Positions 42,468 through 51,503 of a stretch of DNA of 64,000 nucleotides are shown piece after piece; the first letter of the stretch is position 1, and every line of letters begins with the position of its first letter. Both the position numbers and the translations under genes were made by a program. This DNA comes from DASUCS01 sp041166385 (GTDB lineage: Bacteria; Actinomycetota; Acidimicrobiia; Acidimicrobiales; JACDCH01). The notes under the pieces are model-generated. The model was not told where the DNA came from. It saw only the letters and a list, made by a program, of their open reading frames with translations, and searched no databases. The stretch lies in contig JBEEFW010000106.1 in NCBI GenBank assembly GCA_041166385.1, positions 1 to 64,000 of the forward strand, in the 5' to 3' direction.

Positions 42468-42988
42468 TCCGTGTCCTTGAGCCTGTCCTCGCATACGTCG
42501 AGCCACTTCAGGTCGGCCTCGAGGCGCAGCATTGCACCCTCGAGCAGCAATCCTGTCGCAGGATGGTGGTTGGGATCGTGCTGGAGCCGCTGGAGCTCGG
42601 CCAGCGCCGACAGGTGCTCGGCTCGCTGCTTGTTGATCAAGTCACGAGGGCTCTCACCAGTGAGTGATCGAACGGCAATCTTCAGGAAGAACTCGTCGCG
42701 CAGACTGACTGGCCCGGTGTCGGGCTCGTCGGCCCACTCCCGCAGTTCGGTTCGTCCCGCCTCGGTGAGCGCGTAGACCTTGCGGTCCGGGAGCAGATCT
42801 TGCGGCACGACCTGGCACTCGACGAGCCCTTCCTTCTCGAGCTTGGCGAGCGCCGTGTACACCTGCCCGATGTTGAGGGGCCACGTGCCGCCGAGGAACT
42901 GCTCGAACACAGCCTTGAGCTCGTACCCGTAACGGGGTTCGGCATCGAGGAGACCGAGCAGGACGAAGCGCAGCATGACAAGCGTCAC
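42464..42988 (-). CDS. PadR family transcriptional regulator
   Basis: A 174-residue PadR repressor. The winged helix occupies about residues 7-85: MLRFVLLGLLDAEPRYGYELKAVFEQFL, PLNIGQVYTALAKLEKEGLVECQ and RKVYALTEAGRTELREW. The C-terminal helical domain serves dimerisation. Ligand unknown; PadR proteins beside MacB-like exporters often respond to drugs or cell-envelope stress. GTG 42988 is preceded by GAGGAAG. A near-perfect palindrome at 43016-43033 between this gene and the divergent transporter operon is the probable operator, giving joint auto- and transporter control. Confidence 0.92.
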   Translation of the reverse strand: MTLVMLRFVLLGLLDAEPRYGYELKAVFEQFLGGTWPLNIGQVYTALAKLEKEGLVECQVVPQDLLPDRKVYALTEAGRTELREWADEPDTGPVSLRDEFFLKIAVRSLTGESPRDLINKQRAEHLSALAELQRLQHDPNHHPATGLLLEGAMLRLEADLKWLDVCEDRLKDTE

Positions 42989-43015
42989 CCTACTTCCTCT
43001 TGCATGTTCTGAATA

Positions 43016-43033
43016 GCTATGTATATAGATAGC
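43016..43033. promoter_or_regulatory. Palindromic operator in the padR/ABC divergent promoter
   Basis: GCTATGTATATAGATAGC is an 18-bp palindrome with a single mismatched pair. It lies 28 nt upstream of padR and 33 nt upstream of the divergent ABC operon, in the only AT-rich part of the gap, and its TATATA core could be the -10 box for both directions. PadR operators are of this palindromic AT-rich kind. Confidence 0.55.
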
Positions 43034-43065
43034 GCAGTAAGTAGGGCTGACCTGGGGGGTTGGGC

Positions 43066-43788
43066 ATGGGGATCACGGCAACGACGCCACGCCGTACGCA
43101 ACTGGTGGCCGAGAAGCGGGAGCCGATGCTGTCGCTGCGCAATCTTCGCCACAGCTACGCGCTCGGCGGGCAGGTGCTGCCCGTGCTCCGCGGCGTCGAT
43201 GTCGACGTTCGAGCCGGAGAGATCGTGGCGATCGTCGGCCGCAGCGGATCGGGCAAGTCCACCCTGCTGCACCTCGCCGGCGGCCTGGCGGCACCCGACG
43301 AGGGCGAGGTCTGGCTCGAAGGTCAGTCGCTCTCGGCGATGAGTGCGCGAGGCCGAGCGATCGCGCGCCGTCAGAGGGTCGGCTTCGTCTTTCAGGCCTT
43401 CCATCTGCTGCCCGGACTCGACGTGATCGAGAACGTCGCCATGCCGCTGCTGTTGAACGGTGAGTCCCGCAGTCGCGCGCGGGACCGCGCTCGCCCGATC
43501 CTCGATGCCGTCGGCATCGAGGACCGCGCCCTCCATCTCCCGAGCGAGTTGTCTGGCGGCGAGCTGCAGCGCGCCGCGATCGCTCGCGCGCTGGTGGCCG
43601 AGCCCAAACTGGTGCTCGCGGACGAACCAACCGGCAACCTCGACAGCACCACCGCGGAGGAGATCATCGACTTGCTCGTGTCGCGCGTCCGCGGCGCTGG
43701 TTTGGGCATGATGCTGGTCACGCACGATCCACTCATCGCGTCGCATGCTGACCGCGTGCTCACGATGGCCGACGGTCTCCTCACATGA
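43066..43788 (+). CDS. ABC transporter ATP-binding protein, LolD/MacB type
   Basis: A 240-residue ATPase, partner of the downstream permease. Walker A GRSGSGKSTLLHLAG lies near residues 61-75, the Q-loop VFQAFHLLPGLDVIENV, the signature LSGGELQRAAIARALV, Walker B LVLADEPTGNLDS and switch His VTHDPLI. ATG 43066 has a G-rich upstream stretch; a TTG at 43060 is also possible. The stop overlaps the permease ATG (ATGA). It is a paralogue of the ATPase at 41745-42467 on the other side of padR, and both are likely controlled by the shared palindrome. Confidence 0.93.
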   Translation: MGITATTPRRTQLVAEKREPMLSLRNLRHSYALGGQVLPVLRGVDVDVRAGEIVAIVGRSGSGKSTLLHLAGGLAAPDEGEVWLEGQSLSAMSARGRAIARRQRVGFVFQAFHLLPGLDVIENVAMPLLLNGESRSRARDRARPILDAVGIEDRALHLPSELSGGELQRAAIARALVAEPKLVLADEPTGNLDSTTAEEIIDLLVSRVRGAGLGMMLVTHDPLIASHADRVLTMADGLLT

Positions 43789-46310
43789 GGAACACGTTCC
43801 GGCTGATGCACCTGCGGCAACTGCGACGTCAGCCGTTGCGCGCCGCGCTCGCCGTCCTTGCGATCGGCGCGGGCGTCACGCTCACCGTCGCAGTGTTGGT
43901 GGCGCGCTCGAGCCTCGACCGGTCGTTCACCACTTACAACAGCGCGATCGCCGGGTCCGCCTCGTTGCGGGTGGTGAGCCGCTTCGACCACGGCGGCATC
44001 GATGCGTCCACGCTGACCGCGATCGAGAAGGTCGACGGTGTGCAGGCGGCCGTTCCGCTCGTACTCACGGTCACGCAGGTGATCAACGCGCACGGAGACG
44101 ACGAGTTGGTCGCGGTGATCGGCGCCGACTGCCGCGCCGAGGCGCTGTTCGGCAGCCGCGGTTGCGACCCCGCAACGCTTGCGCAACTCACTGACGCATC
44201 GCCACCGGCGATCGGCACGGGTGTCCTCGCGGCTGCCGGCGCAAACGGCGTCCTGCGCACGGACTTTGGCGATCGCGCCCTCGACGGCGCGCATGTGATG
44301 CGCGAGTTCGATGAACTGAACGGCGGCCGGGTGGTGCTCTATCCGCTGGCGGTCGCACAGGACCTGTTCGCGCGCCCCAATGGACTCGACGTGATCTTCA
44401 TCGTTCCGAAGCCGGGCGTCTCCACCGCGCAGTTGCAGGCGACCGTCGCTGACCAGGTCGGGCCGCAGAACAAGGTCCTGACCGCCACGGAGGCGGGCTC
44501 CGACATCGCGTTCATCTCGAGCCAGCTCCTCCCCTTCCTGTTCCTCATCAGCCTCTTCGGTCTCGCGGTGGGCGGTCAGCTCGTCTTCAACACGATGACG
44601 TTGTCGTTGGAGGAGCGCCGTCGTGAGCTGGCGATCGCGTCGGCGATCGGAGGCACACCCGGCACGGTCACGAGCGGGGTACTCGCGGAAGCCGCGCTGC
44701 TCGGTGTCGCGGGCGGGCTCCTGGGTGCGGGGATGGGACTGCTCGCAGCAGGGCCATTCGTGAGGAATTTCTCCAAGTTCGCCGAGCAGGCTGCCGGGAT
44801 CCACCTGACCGTGGACCCGACGGTCGGAAGCACGTTGGTCGGACTCACCATCGGCGTCGTCGCCAGTGTCGCCGCCGCCATCGTGCCCGCTCGCCGCGCC
44901 GCGCGACTCGACATCGCCGGTGAACTCGTCGATCGCACGCGCCGCCACGACACGTCCAGCCGGATACGCGCACGCCGGGCCGTGATCCTGTCCGTACTCG
45001 CCGGCAGCGGTCTGATCATGGCGTGGCAGGGTGCCCGCGATGGCGGGCTCGAGGGCTGGCAGCCGAACCTGCTGCTCGCCGGAATCATCCTCTCGTTCGC
45101 GTGTGCCTTCCCGCTGCCACCCGCGCTCGCACCGTTCGTGGTGCGCTGGATCGAGAAGCTCCCGCTGCTTCAGCGCGGTCCGGCGCGCGTGGCGGTGTCC
45201 AATCTCGTCACGGAGACGCGGCGCACGTCGGCCGTGCTGACCGCCATCGGCGCGGCCGTCGCGCTGGCGTTCACCCTCGGCAGCGTGTTCCCCGGGATGG
45301 TCGACGGCGCCGAGCAACTGACTCGTGACACCGCCGACGGCCGGGTCATGGTCACGACCCTGGCACCGAACAACACGTCCGCCATCGACGCGAAGCTCTC
45401 GCCTGACGTGCAGGCTGCTCTCGCGCAGGTGCCGGGTGTCGCGGCGGTCGAGCGTGAGTACTTCGCGTCGTTCGATTTTCCCGGGGTCGGATTCTCGGCG
45501 ATCACCACCAACGAGGGCCGGCAGAACAACTTCACCGTGTACCAGGGCACCGACGCGGAGACGGCGCAGCGCGCGGGCCGAGTGATGATCGGCCCGGGAT
45601 TGGCGCGCACGTTGGGCCTGCGACCCGGCAGCACCTTCGACATTCCTGGGCGCTTCGGCAAGGTGACGCTGACGGTGGGTGGGATCTGGGCCGATCCCGA
45701 CAGCATCGGAAAGTCGATCAACGCGTCCAAGGAGGTATTCGAGAGCATCGTCGGCCTCCGTCCCGCGTCACGCGTGCTCCTCGTACCGGAACCCGGGGTG
45801 TCGCCGACATCGCTCGCCAACACCATTCGCGACGCGCAGCTGGCCCGGAACCTGAGGGTGTACGACCCCGACCAGCTCGCCGTCGAGCTGACGAAGGACT
45901 TCCAAGGGTTCCTCACCCCCTTCTGGCTGCTGGCGCGCGGGATGCTCGTCGTCGCGCTCATCGCCACCGCGTCGACGCTGTTGCTCGCGGGCGTGAAGCG
46001 CCGCGCTGAGCACGGGTTGCTGGCGGCCGTCGGCATGCCGCCGGGTGACCTCGGGCGCATGGTCCTGGTCGAGGCGGGCCTCTTCGGTGTGCTCGGCACG
46101 ATCTGTGGCTTCGTCGGGGGCCTCATCAGCCTCCTCACGTTCGCGTTGGCGTCGACGACGCTGACCGGGCTGACCATCCCGTTCCACCTCAACCTCGGGC
46201 CGCTGCTCCTCTACGGATGCATCGCCACCGTGTTCGTACTGGTGGGCGCGGCGCTCCCCGCGTGGCGCACGTCGCGGCTCGATCCGGTCGTCGCCCTCCG
46301 CTACGAGTAG
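43785..46310 (+). CDS. ABC transporter permease, FtsX/MacB type
   Basis: An 841-residue permease with duplicated FtsX domains. An N-terminal helix (ALAVLAIGAGVTLTVAVLV, about 20-38) precedes a large extracytoplasmic MacB-like domain. FtsX helices lie at about 245-370 (LLPFLFLISLFGLAVGGQLVF, GVAGGLLGAGMGLLAAG), followed by a second unit with helices near 395-500 and the C-terminal FtsX set at about 715-830 ending RTSRLDPVVALRYE, the typical tail. It would export lipids, lipoproteins or peptides, or act as a mechanotransmission complex. Coupled to its ATPase by a 4-nt overlap. Confidence 0.92.
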   Translation: MRNTFRLMHLRQLRRQPLRAALAVLAIGAGVTLTVAVLVARSSLDRSFTTYNSAIAGSASLRVVSRFDHGGIDASTLTAIEKVDGVQAAVPLVLTVTQVINAHGDDELVAVIGADCRAEALFGSRGCDPATLAQLTDASPPAIGTGVLAAAGANGVLRTDFGDRALDGAHVMREFDELNGGRVVLYPLAVAQDLFARPNGLDVIFIVPKPGVSTAQLQATVADQVGPQNKVLTATEAGSDIAFISSQLLPFLFLISLFGLAVGGQLVFNTMTLSLEERRRELAIASAIGGTPGTVTSGVLAEAALLGVAGGLLGAGMGLLAAGPFVRNFSKFAEQAAGIHLTVDPTVGSTLVGLTIGVVASVAAAIVPARRAARLDIAGELVDRTRRHDTSSRIRARRAVILSVLAGSGLIMAWQGARDGGLEGWQPNLLLAGIILSFACAFPLPPALAPFVVRWIEKLPLLQRGPARVAVSNLVTETRRTSAVLTAIGAAVALAFTLGSVFPGMVDGAEQLTRDTADGRVMVTTLAPNNTSAIDAKLSPDVQAALAQVPGVAAVEREYFASFDFPGVGFSAITTNEGRQNNFTVYQGTDAETAQRAGRVMIGPGLARTLGLRPGSTFDIPGRFGKVTLTVGGIWADPDSIGKSINASKEVFESIVGLRPASRVLLVPEPGVSPTSLANTIRDAQLARNLRVYDPDQLAVELTKDFQGFLTPFWLLARGMLVVALIATASTLLLAGVKRRAEHGLLAAVGMPPGDLGRMVLVEAGLFGVLGTICGFVGGLISLLTFALASTTLTGLTIPFHLNLGPLLLYGCIATVFVLVGAALPAWRTSRLDPVVALRYE

Positions 46311-46322
46311 CAAGATGGCGTG

Positions 46323-48149
46323 ATGGCCATCGCCGAGGAGACCCTGCCGCGCTGGGACCTGACGCCCTTCTATCCCGGGTTGGACTCACGGGAGTTCGCC
46401 AACGCGCACGAGGGCATCGGCGCCGGCGTCGCTCGGCTCACCGCGCTGTACGACGAGCACGACGTTCGTGGTGGCGATCCGGTCGAACTCGACAAGGAGA
46501 TCCTCAGCGCGTTCGAGGAAGTCATCGCCGAGACCAACGCGCTGCAAGACCACCTGCGGCTCGTGAACGCGTACCTCTACGGGTTCATCACGACCGACGC
46601 CCGCGACGACGCGGCCGCCGCGCTCAACTCGCAGTTGCAAGTGCAGGCGGCGCCGCTCCGCACGCTGTCGAGCCGGTTCGCCGAGTGGGTGGCCCGCCTC
46701 GGCGCGGAACGCCTCATCGATGCCAGCCAAGTGGCCGCCGATCACGGGTGGCCGCTGCGCAAAGCCGAGTTCGCCGCGACCCACCAGATGACCGAGGACG
46801 AAGAAGGTCTGGCCGCGGAACTGAACCTCACTGGCGGATCAGCGTGGAACAAGCTGCACGGCGACATCTCGTCGCGCCTCACGGCCAACGTGAACGGCGA
46901 TGATCTCGCGATCACCCTCGTCCGCAACCTGGCGATGGACCCCGCTCCGGCCGTGCGCAAGGCGGCGTACGACGCCGAACTCGTCGCCTGGGAATCTGCA
47001 TCGGTGCCGCTGGCCGCGGCGATGAACGGCATCAAGGGCGAAGCCAACGTGCTGAACCGGCGCCGCGGTTGGGACGACTCACTCGCGCCCGCGCTCTTCT
47101 ACAACGCCGTCGACCGTCAGACGCTCGAGGCCATGCAGGCGGCGTGCGTCGCCTCGTTTCCCGACTTCCGTCGTTACTTGAACACCAAGGCGCGGCTCCT
47201 CGGTCATGGCGACGCCGGCCTGCCCTGGTGGGACCTGTTCGCCCCCGTCGGCGACGCCGAGGCGTCCGAGTGCTCGTGGGACGAGGCCGTCGAGCACGTT
47301 CGCACCGCGTTCTCGTCGTACTCCCCCACGCTGGCCGCGCTGGCAGAGTGCGCGTTCGCCGAGCGCTGGGTCGATGCGGAAGCACACGACGGCAAGCGCG
47401 GCGGCGCGTTCTGCATGCCAGTACGGGGCGACGAGAGTCGGGTGCTGCTGAACTGGTCCGGCTCGTTCGACGGTGTGTCGACGCTCGCGCACGAGCTCGG
47501 TCACGCCTATCACAACACCAACCTCGCCGACCGCACCGCGATGCAACGACAGACGCCGATGGCGCTCGCCGAGACCGCCAGCATCTTCTGCGAGACGATC
47601 CTCGTGCAGTCGGGCCTCGCCGCCGCGGAGAACGACCTCGCGCGACAACTCGTGCTACTCGACACCGATCTCACCGGCGCCGCGCAAGTGGTCGTCGACA
47701 TCCACTCGCGCTTCCTCTTCGAGAAGGCGGTGTTCGAGCACCGGGTCGACCACGCGTTGTCGGTGCGCGAGCTGTGCGACCACATGACCGAAGCGCAACT
47801 CGCGACGTACGGCGATGGGCTCGACGCGAACGCGCTGCATTCGTACATGTGGGCCGTGAAGCCGCACTACTACGGGATGGCGTATTACAACTGGCCGTAC
47901 ACGTTCGGGTTGCTGTTCGGCATCGGTCTGTACGCGCGGTTCGTGGACGATCCGGAGCGATTCCGGCTCGGCTACGACGACCTGCTGTCCGCCACCGGTC
48001 TCGGCGATGCCGCCGAATTGGCCGCCCGATTCGGCATCGACGTGCGCGACGAAGGCTTCTGGAACGACAGCCTCGACGTCATACGAGGACGCATCGCCGA
48101 CTATGAGCGCGTGGCGGGCCAACTTGGCCCAAACGGCGACTCCCGGTAG
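46323..48149 (+). CDS. pepF: M3 family oligoendopeptidase F
   Basis: A 608-residue zinc metallopeptidase. The N-terminus WDLTPFYPGLDSREF is the PepF standard. The zinc site is STLAHELGHAYHNTNL near residue 388 (HELGH), with the downstream Glu in ALAETASIFCETIL. It cleaves oligopeptides in the cytoplasm. ATG 46323 was chosen; the GTG 3 nt upstream would add one residue. It follows the permease by 12 nt and precedes the bS22 gene by 13 nt, so the tiny ribosomal gene may share its transcript. Confidence 0.95.
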   Translation: MAIAEETLPRWDLTPFYPGLDSREFANAHEGIGAGVARLTALYDEHDVRGGDPVELDKEILSAFEEVIAETNALQDHLRLVNAYLYGFITTDARDDAAAALNSQLQVQAAPLRTLSSRFAEWVARLGAERLIDASQVAADHGWPLRKAEFAATHQMTEDEEGLAAELNLTGGSAWNKLHGDISSRLTANVNGDDLAITLVRNLAMDPAPAVRKAAYDAELVAWESASVPLAAAMNGIKGEANVLNRRRGWDDSLAPALFYNAVDRQTLEAMQAACVASFPDFRRYLNTKARLLGHGDAGLPWWDLFAPVGDAEASECSWDEAVEHVRTAFSSYSPTLAALAECAFAERWVDAEAHDGKRGGAFCMPVRGDESRVLLNWSGSFDGVSTLAHELGHAYHNTNLADRTAMQRQTPMALAETASIFCETILVQSGLAAAENDLARQLVLLDTDLTGAAQVVVDIHSRFLFEKAVFEHRVDHALSVRELCDHMTEAQLATYGDGLDANALHSYMWAVKPHYYGMAYYNWPYTFGLLFGIGLYARFVDDPERFRLGYDDLLSATGLGDAAELAARFGIDVRDEGFWNDSLDVIRGRIADYERVAGQLGPNGDSR

Positions 48150-48162
48150 CGTCTCCTCCCTC

Positions 48163-48261
48163 ATGGGTTCGCTGATCAAGAAGCGGCGCAAGCGAATGCG
48201 CAAGAAGAAGCACAAGAAGATGCTGAAGCGCACGCGCTGGCAGCGTCGCGCCGGCAAGTAA
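48163..48261 (+). CDS. Small ribosomal protein bS22 (AURKAIP1/COX24-like), 32 residues
   Basis: A 32-residue, extremely basic protein starting MGSLIKKRRKRMRKKKHKK and ending RWQRRAGK. It matches the actinobacterial bS22 pattern (MGSxIKKRRKRM..KKH.K.L.RTR.QRR), an additional small-subunit protein seen in mycobacterial ribosome structures and related to the AURKAIP1/COX24 domain. The ATG at 48163 is the only sensible start. Its stop is 3 nt from the stop of the convergent ispE. It is easily missed by gene callers. Confidence 0.88.
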   Translation: MGSLIKKRRKRMRKKKHKKMLKRTRWQRRAGK

Positions 48262-48264
48262 GTC

Positions 48265-48969
48265 TCAGCGAACCTCAGTCGTTCTCACGACGATTCGGTC
48301 GTCGCCTGGAAAGTCGCCTTCGACGAACCACGTCGATCCGCTACCCGCCAGTCGTGGTTGCTGTCCCGTCGCGGCGGCAAGGCCGTCACGCCATGCCGCC
48401 AGTCGAGGCTCCACCACCAGCGCGGCCGGCTCCAGATCGTTGCTACCCGGCGCCTGCGGCCCGCCGAGGTCGTCCCACGCCCGGTATACGTCGGCCGTCG
48501 AGCAGCCGAACGGCGGAATCACCAACGTGAAGGTGCGGCCTTCGAACGGCAGCGACTCGAGGTGTTCACCAATACCGGTGACGCGGGCTCGACCACCACG
48601 GAGACAGAACGGGACGTCGGCCCCGAGCCGGGCCGCCAGCTCCACGTCGGCGACGCCCGCCCACCGCAGCACGGCGGCGGCGTCGGCTGATCCCCCTCCG
48701 AGTCCGGCGCCAGGCGGGATGCGCTTCTCGACGCGCACCAGCGCGCGCCGATCGACCGCCGCGAGTGCGCGCCGCACGAGGTTCGAGTTGTCGACCGCCA
48801 CCTCCGCACCGACGACCTCGAGGCCGTCACCATCGGTGAACGTGAGCGTGTCGACGAGGTCGATCGACACCATCTCGGCATCGAGCAGGTGGAGGCCGTC
48901 GTCGCGCACGCCGGTGACGCGCAGCGACAGCGTGAGCTTGGCCGGCGCGTCGATGACGACCTCGGTCAT
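48265..48969 (-). CDS. ispE: 4-diphosphocytidyl-2-C-methyl-D-erythritol kinase
   Basis: A 234-residue GHMP kinase of the non-mevalonate isoprenoid pathway (EC 2.7.1.148). N-terminal DAPAKLTLSLRVTGVRDDGLH is the family substrate region, the ATP loop is PPGAGLGGGSADAAAVL near residue 83, and the C-terminal LAGSGSTWFV is the third GHMP motif. It is 45-60 residues shorter than typical IspE, with the loss spread across the C-terminal half. ATG 48969 overlaps the CoA-transferase stop (ATGA). rsmA-ispE are adjacent in mycobacteria; here a CoA transferase sits between them. Confidence 0.92.
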   Translation of the reverse strand: MTEVVIDAPAKLTLSLRVTGVRDDGLHLLDAEMVSIDLVDTLTFTDGDGLEVVGAEVAVDNSNLVRRALAAVDRRALVRVEKRIPPGAGLGGGSADAAAVLRWAGVADVELAARLGADVPFCLRGGRARVTGIGEHLESLPFEGRTFTLVIPPFGCSTADVYRAWDDLGGPQAPGSNDLEPAALVVEPRLAAWRDGLAAATGQQPRLAGSGSTWFVEGDFPGDDRIVVRTTEVR

Positions 48970-50078
48970 TCGAGCTCGCTGACGATCTCGTCGTCGTCCG
49001 CGCCGAGACTGCGACCCGCCCATCGAATCTCGCCGGGCGTCGCGGACAGTCGCGCGATGAGGCCCTGCATCGGAATGCCGTCGACGTCGACGATCGACCC
49101 GCGCGCCGCGTAGTGAGGATCGCTGGCAATGCCCTCCATGTCGAGGATCGGCGCAATCGCCGCGTGCGCGGCTTCGAACGCCGCGAGAACCTCGTCCTGC
49201 GTCCGCGCGCCGATCCAGCGCCCCAGGAGGTCGTCGACCTCCTCACGATGGGCGATGCGCCCTTCGAACGACGCGAACCGGGAATCGTGGCCGACGCCGA
49301 TCAGCGTCATCACGCGTTGCGCGACGGTCTCGGCCGACGTGCTCACCGCCACCCACTGGCCGTCGGAACATTGATATGTCCCTCGCGGCACCGAGTAGGC
49401 GATGCCCGAGCCGAGGCGCGGCTGCTGGTAGCCGAGCACCCGATAGGCCGACATCAGCGGGCCCATGATCTGGAACAGCGACTCGAGCAGGTTGACGTCG
49501 ACGACCTGGCCGACGCCGCTGTGCACCGCGACCATCGTGGCAAACGCCGCCGCCAGCGCCGTGACCTCGTCGGTCAACGCGATCGGCGGTAGCAACGGCG
49601 GTCCGTCGGGCTCGCCATTGAGGGCTGCGAAGCCCGACATCGCCTCGGCGAGGGTCGCGAATCCAGGGCGGTGCGAATACGGGCCGTCCTGGCCGAATCC
49701 GGTGATCCGGGTGATCACCAACTTCGGGTTCGCCGCGTGCAGATCGGCGGGCACCAGCCCGAGCCGCTCGAGCGTGCCCGGGCGGAAGTTCTCGACGAGC
49801 ACATCGGCGCTCGCACAAAGCCGTTTCATCACCGCGAGATCGTCGGGGTCCTTGAAATCGAGCGCGATGGTGCGCTTGTTGCGGTTCAAGAGCTTGAAGA
49901 ACAACGAGTCGCCGTCGGGATGGAGGAAGCCCATCGTGCGGGCGCTGTCACCGCCATCGCGGCGTTCGACCTTGATGACGTCCGCGCCGAAGTCCGCGAG
50001 ATAGCGCGCGCAGTTCGGTCCGGCCACGACGGTGGAAGCGTCGATCACGCGCAGGTCAGCCAGCGGTGCAGCCGTCAT
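48966..50078 (-). CDS. CaiB/BaiF family acyl-CoA transferase
   Basis: A 370-residue type III CoA transferase. It opens PLADLRVIDASTVVAGPNCARYLADFGADVIKVE, with the CoA-contact loop NRNKRTIALDFKDPDD near 70-85 and DVLVENFRPGTLERLGL near 95-111. The catalytic Asp is expected near 165-170 (ALNGEPDGPP). It moves CoA between carboxylates such as formyl/oxalyl, carnitine or 2-methylacyl substrates; the substrate is unknown. It overlaps rsmA upstream and ispE downstream by 4 nt each, so it is an insertion into the rsmA-ispE unit. Confidence 0.92.
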   Translation of the reverse strand: MTAAPLADLRVIDASTVVAGPNCARYLADFGADVIKVERRDGGDSARTMGFLHPDGDSLFFKLLNRNKRTIALDFKDPDDLAVMKRLCASADVLVENFRPGTLERLGLVPADLHAANPKLVITRITGFGQDGPYSHRPGFATLAEAMSGFAALNGEPDGPPLLPPIALTDEVTALAAAFATMVAVHSGVGQVVDVNLLESLFQIMGPLMSAYRVLGYQQPRLGSGIAYSVPRGTYQCSDGQWVAVSTSAETVAQRVMTLIGVGHDSRFASFEGRIAHREEVDDLLGRWIGARTQDEVLAAFEAAHAAIAPILDMEGIASDPHYAARGSIVDVDGIPMQGLIARLSATPGEIRWAGRSLGADDDEIVSELE

Positions 50079-50884
50079 TGCGCCAGCCTGCCCCAGTCCT
50101 CCACCGACAACTGTTCGGCACGCGCCTCCGCGGATACACCGGCCCGCTCGAACGCGGCCGCATCGACGAGGCCCGCGAGCGATCCGCGGAGCATCTTGCG
50201 GCGCTGACCGAAGCCGGCGCGCACGAGTGCGAACAGCGCATCGGGATCTGCTGCCGTCGCGGGCTCAGCGCGGCGCTCGATGCGCACCAGCGCAGACTCG
50301 ACCTTCGGTTTGGGCCAGAACACCGTCGGTCCGACACGACCGACGACCTCCGCCGTCGCCCAGTACGCCACCTTCACCGACGGGATGCCGTACGCCTTCG
50401 AGCCCGGCGACGCGGCGAGGCGCTCGCCGACCTCGCGCTGCACCATCACCAGCATGCGGTCGATCGCCGGCACGTGATCGAGCAGATCGAGCACCAGCGG
50501 CGTGGCGACGTTGTACGGCAGGTTGGCCACGAGCTGCCACCGGTCCACGCCGGCGAGCAGCGCGGCCCAGTCGAGCTCGAGGGCGTCGGCGTTGACGACC
50601 CGCGGTGCCGGATCGGCCCCGGCGAGCACCTCGGTGAGGACGGGGCCGAGGTGCCGGTCGAGCTCCACCGCCGTCACCTGGGCTCCGGCCTCGACAAGGG
50701 CCAGTGTGAGCGACCCCATCCCGGCGCCCACCTCGACCACGTGGTCACCGGGCTGGACGCCAGCCAGGCGCACGACCCGCCTGAGGGTGTTGGGGTCGAC
50801 GACGAAGTTCTGCCCCAGGGCCCGACTGGGACGGACGCCGTGGCGGTCGAGGAGCTCCTGTGCCTGGCGCCGGGTGACCGTCAC
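50075..50884 (-). CDS. rsmA: 16S rRNA dimethyladenosine transferase
   Basis: A 269-residue KsgA/RsmA that dimethylates A1518 and A1519 of 16S rRNA. N-terminal LGQNFVVDPNTLRRVVRLAG and SAM site VVEVGAGMGSLTLALVEAG lie near residues 23-65, and the catalytic NLPYNVATPLVLDLL near 118. C-terminal FGQRRKMLRGSL is the family helix. GTG 50884 gives the expected start. It follows the RlpA-like gene by 9 nt. Confidence 0.95.
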   Translation of the reverse strand: MTVTRRQAQELLDRHGVRPSRALGQNFVVDPNTLRRVVRLAGVQPGDHVVEVGAGMGSLTLALVEAGAQVTAVELDRHLGPVLTEVLAGADPAPRVVNADALELDWAALLAGVDRWQLVANLPYNVATPLVLDLLDHVPAIDRMLVMVQREVGERLAASPGSKAYGIPSVKVAYWATAEVVGRVGPTVFWPKPKVESALVRIERRAEPATAADPDALFALVRAGFGQRRKMLRGSLAGLVDAAAFERAGVSAEARAEQLSVEDWGRLAQ

Positions 50885-50893
50885 CCGGCTAGT

Positions 50894-51439
50894 TCACCAG
50901 GAGATCTCGACTTGAACGACGCCCAACGCGGGATCCTTCAGCTGGGCGAAGGTCGCTCGATCGAGGTCGATGATGCGTCCGGCCTGATACGGCCCCCGGT
51001 CGGTGACGACGCAGGTCGTCGAGGCGCCGTTCTCGAGGCTGGTGATCGTGACGACCGTGCCCTTGGGGAGCGTCTTGTGAGCACACTCACCGGGGCGGTA
51101 GTCGTACCAGGAGGCGCCACCTTGCTCGGTGTTCGGCGGCGCGGTGGTCGTGGTGGTCGGGGCGGCCGTCGTCGTGGTCTTCTTGGGCGCGGCGGTGACC
51201 GGAGTCGTTTCCGGTGGGGCCGCGACGGCGTCGACGGGCGCTGTCGTCGTTTCGACGATCGTGGTGGTCGGCGCCGCCGTCGTCGTGGTGTCCGCCGCGC
51301 GCGCGGCGTCAACAGTGACGGACGCCGCCCTGGCCTCGGTCTTTGGAATGTTGTCGAGTAAGAGGATGGGCAGTGCGAACACCGTCAACCAGACGGCGAA
51401 CACAAGTCGATGTCGCGGAACGACATAGGGCTGCCGCAC
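50894..51439 (-). CDS. RlpA-like double-psi beta-barrel cell-wall protein
   Basis: A protein of 181 residues from GTG 51439 (start uncertain; the frame continues upstream to 51538). A signal anchor (LVFAVWLTVFALPILLLD) is followed by a long Thr/Ala/Pro linker (about 45-110) and a C-terminal double-psi barrel: GGASWYDYRPGECAHKTLPKGTVVTITSLENG and CVVTDRGPYQAGRIIDLDRATFAQL, with the conserved Asp of RlpA lytic transglycosylases in DRGPY. It should act on septal peptidoglycan outside the cell. In M. tuberculosis the tatD-ksgA interval holds rpfB; this unrelated wall enzyme takes that position. Confidence 0.82.
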   Translation of the reverse strand: MRQPYVVPRHRLVFAVWLTVFALPILLLDNIPKTEARAASVTVDAARAADTTTTAAPTTTIVETTTAPVDAVAAPPETTPVTAAPKKTTTTAAPTTTTTAPPNTEQGGASWYDYRPGECAHKTLPKGTVVTITSLENGASTTCVVTDRGPYQAGRIIDLDRATFAQLKDPALGVVQVEISW

Positions 51440-51503
51440 CTCAGCTTCGTTGGCCTCCAGAGTTCCGTCCTTTTCTCTCTGGTGGTCTGCGTGGCTTCGT
51501 GCG

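Noticed and set aside
41745..46310. Bacteriocin or lantibiotic export locus
   Set aside because: No precursor peptide or modification enzyme gene is visible near the PadR/ABC genes.
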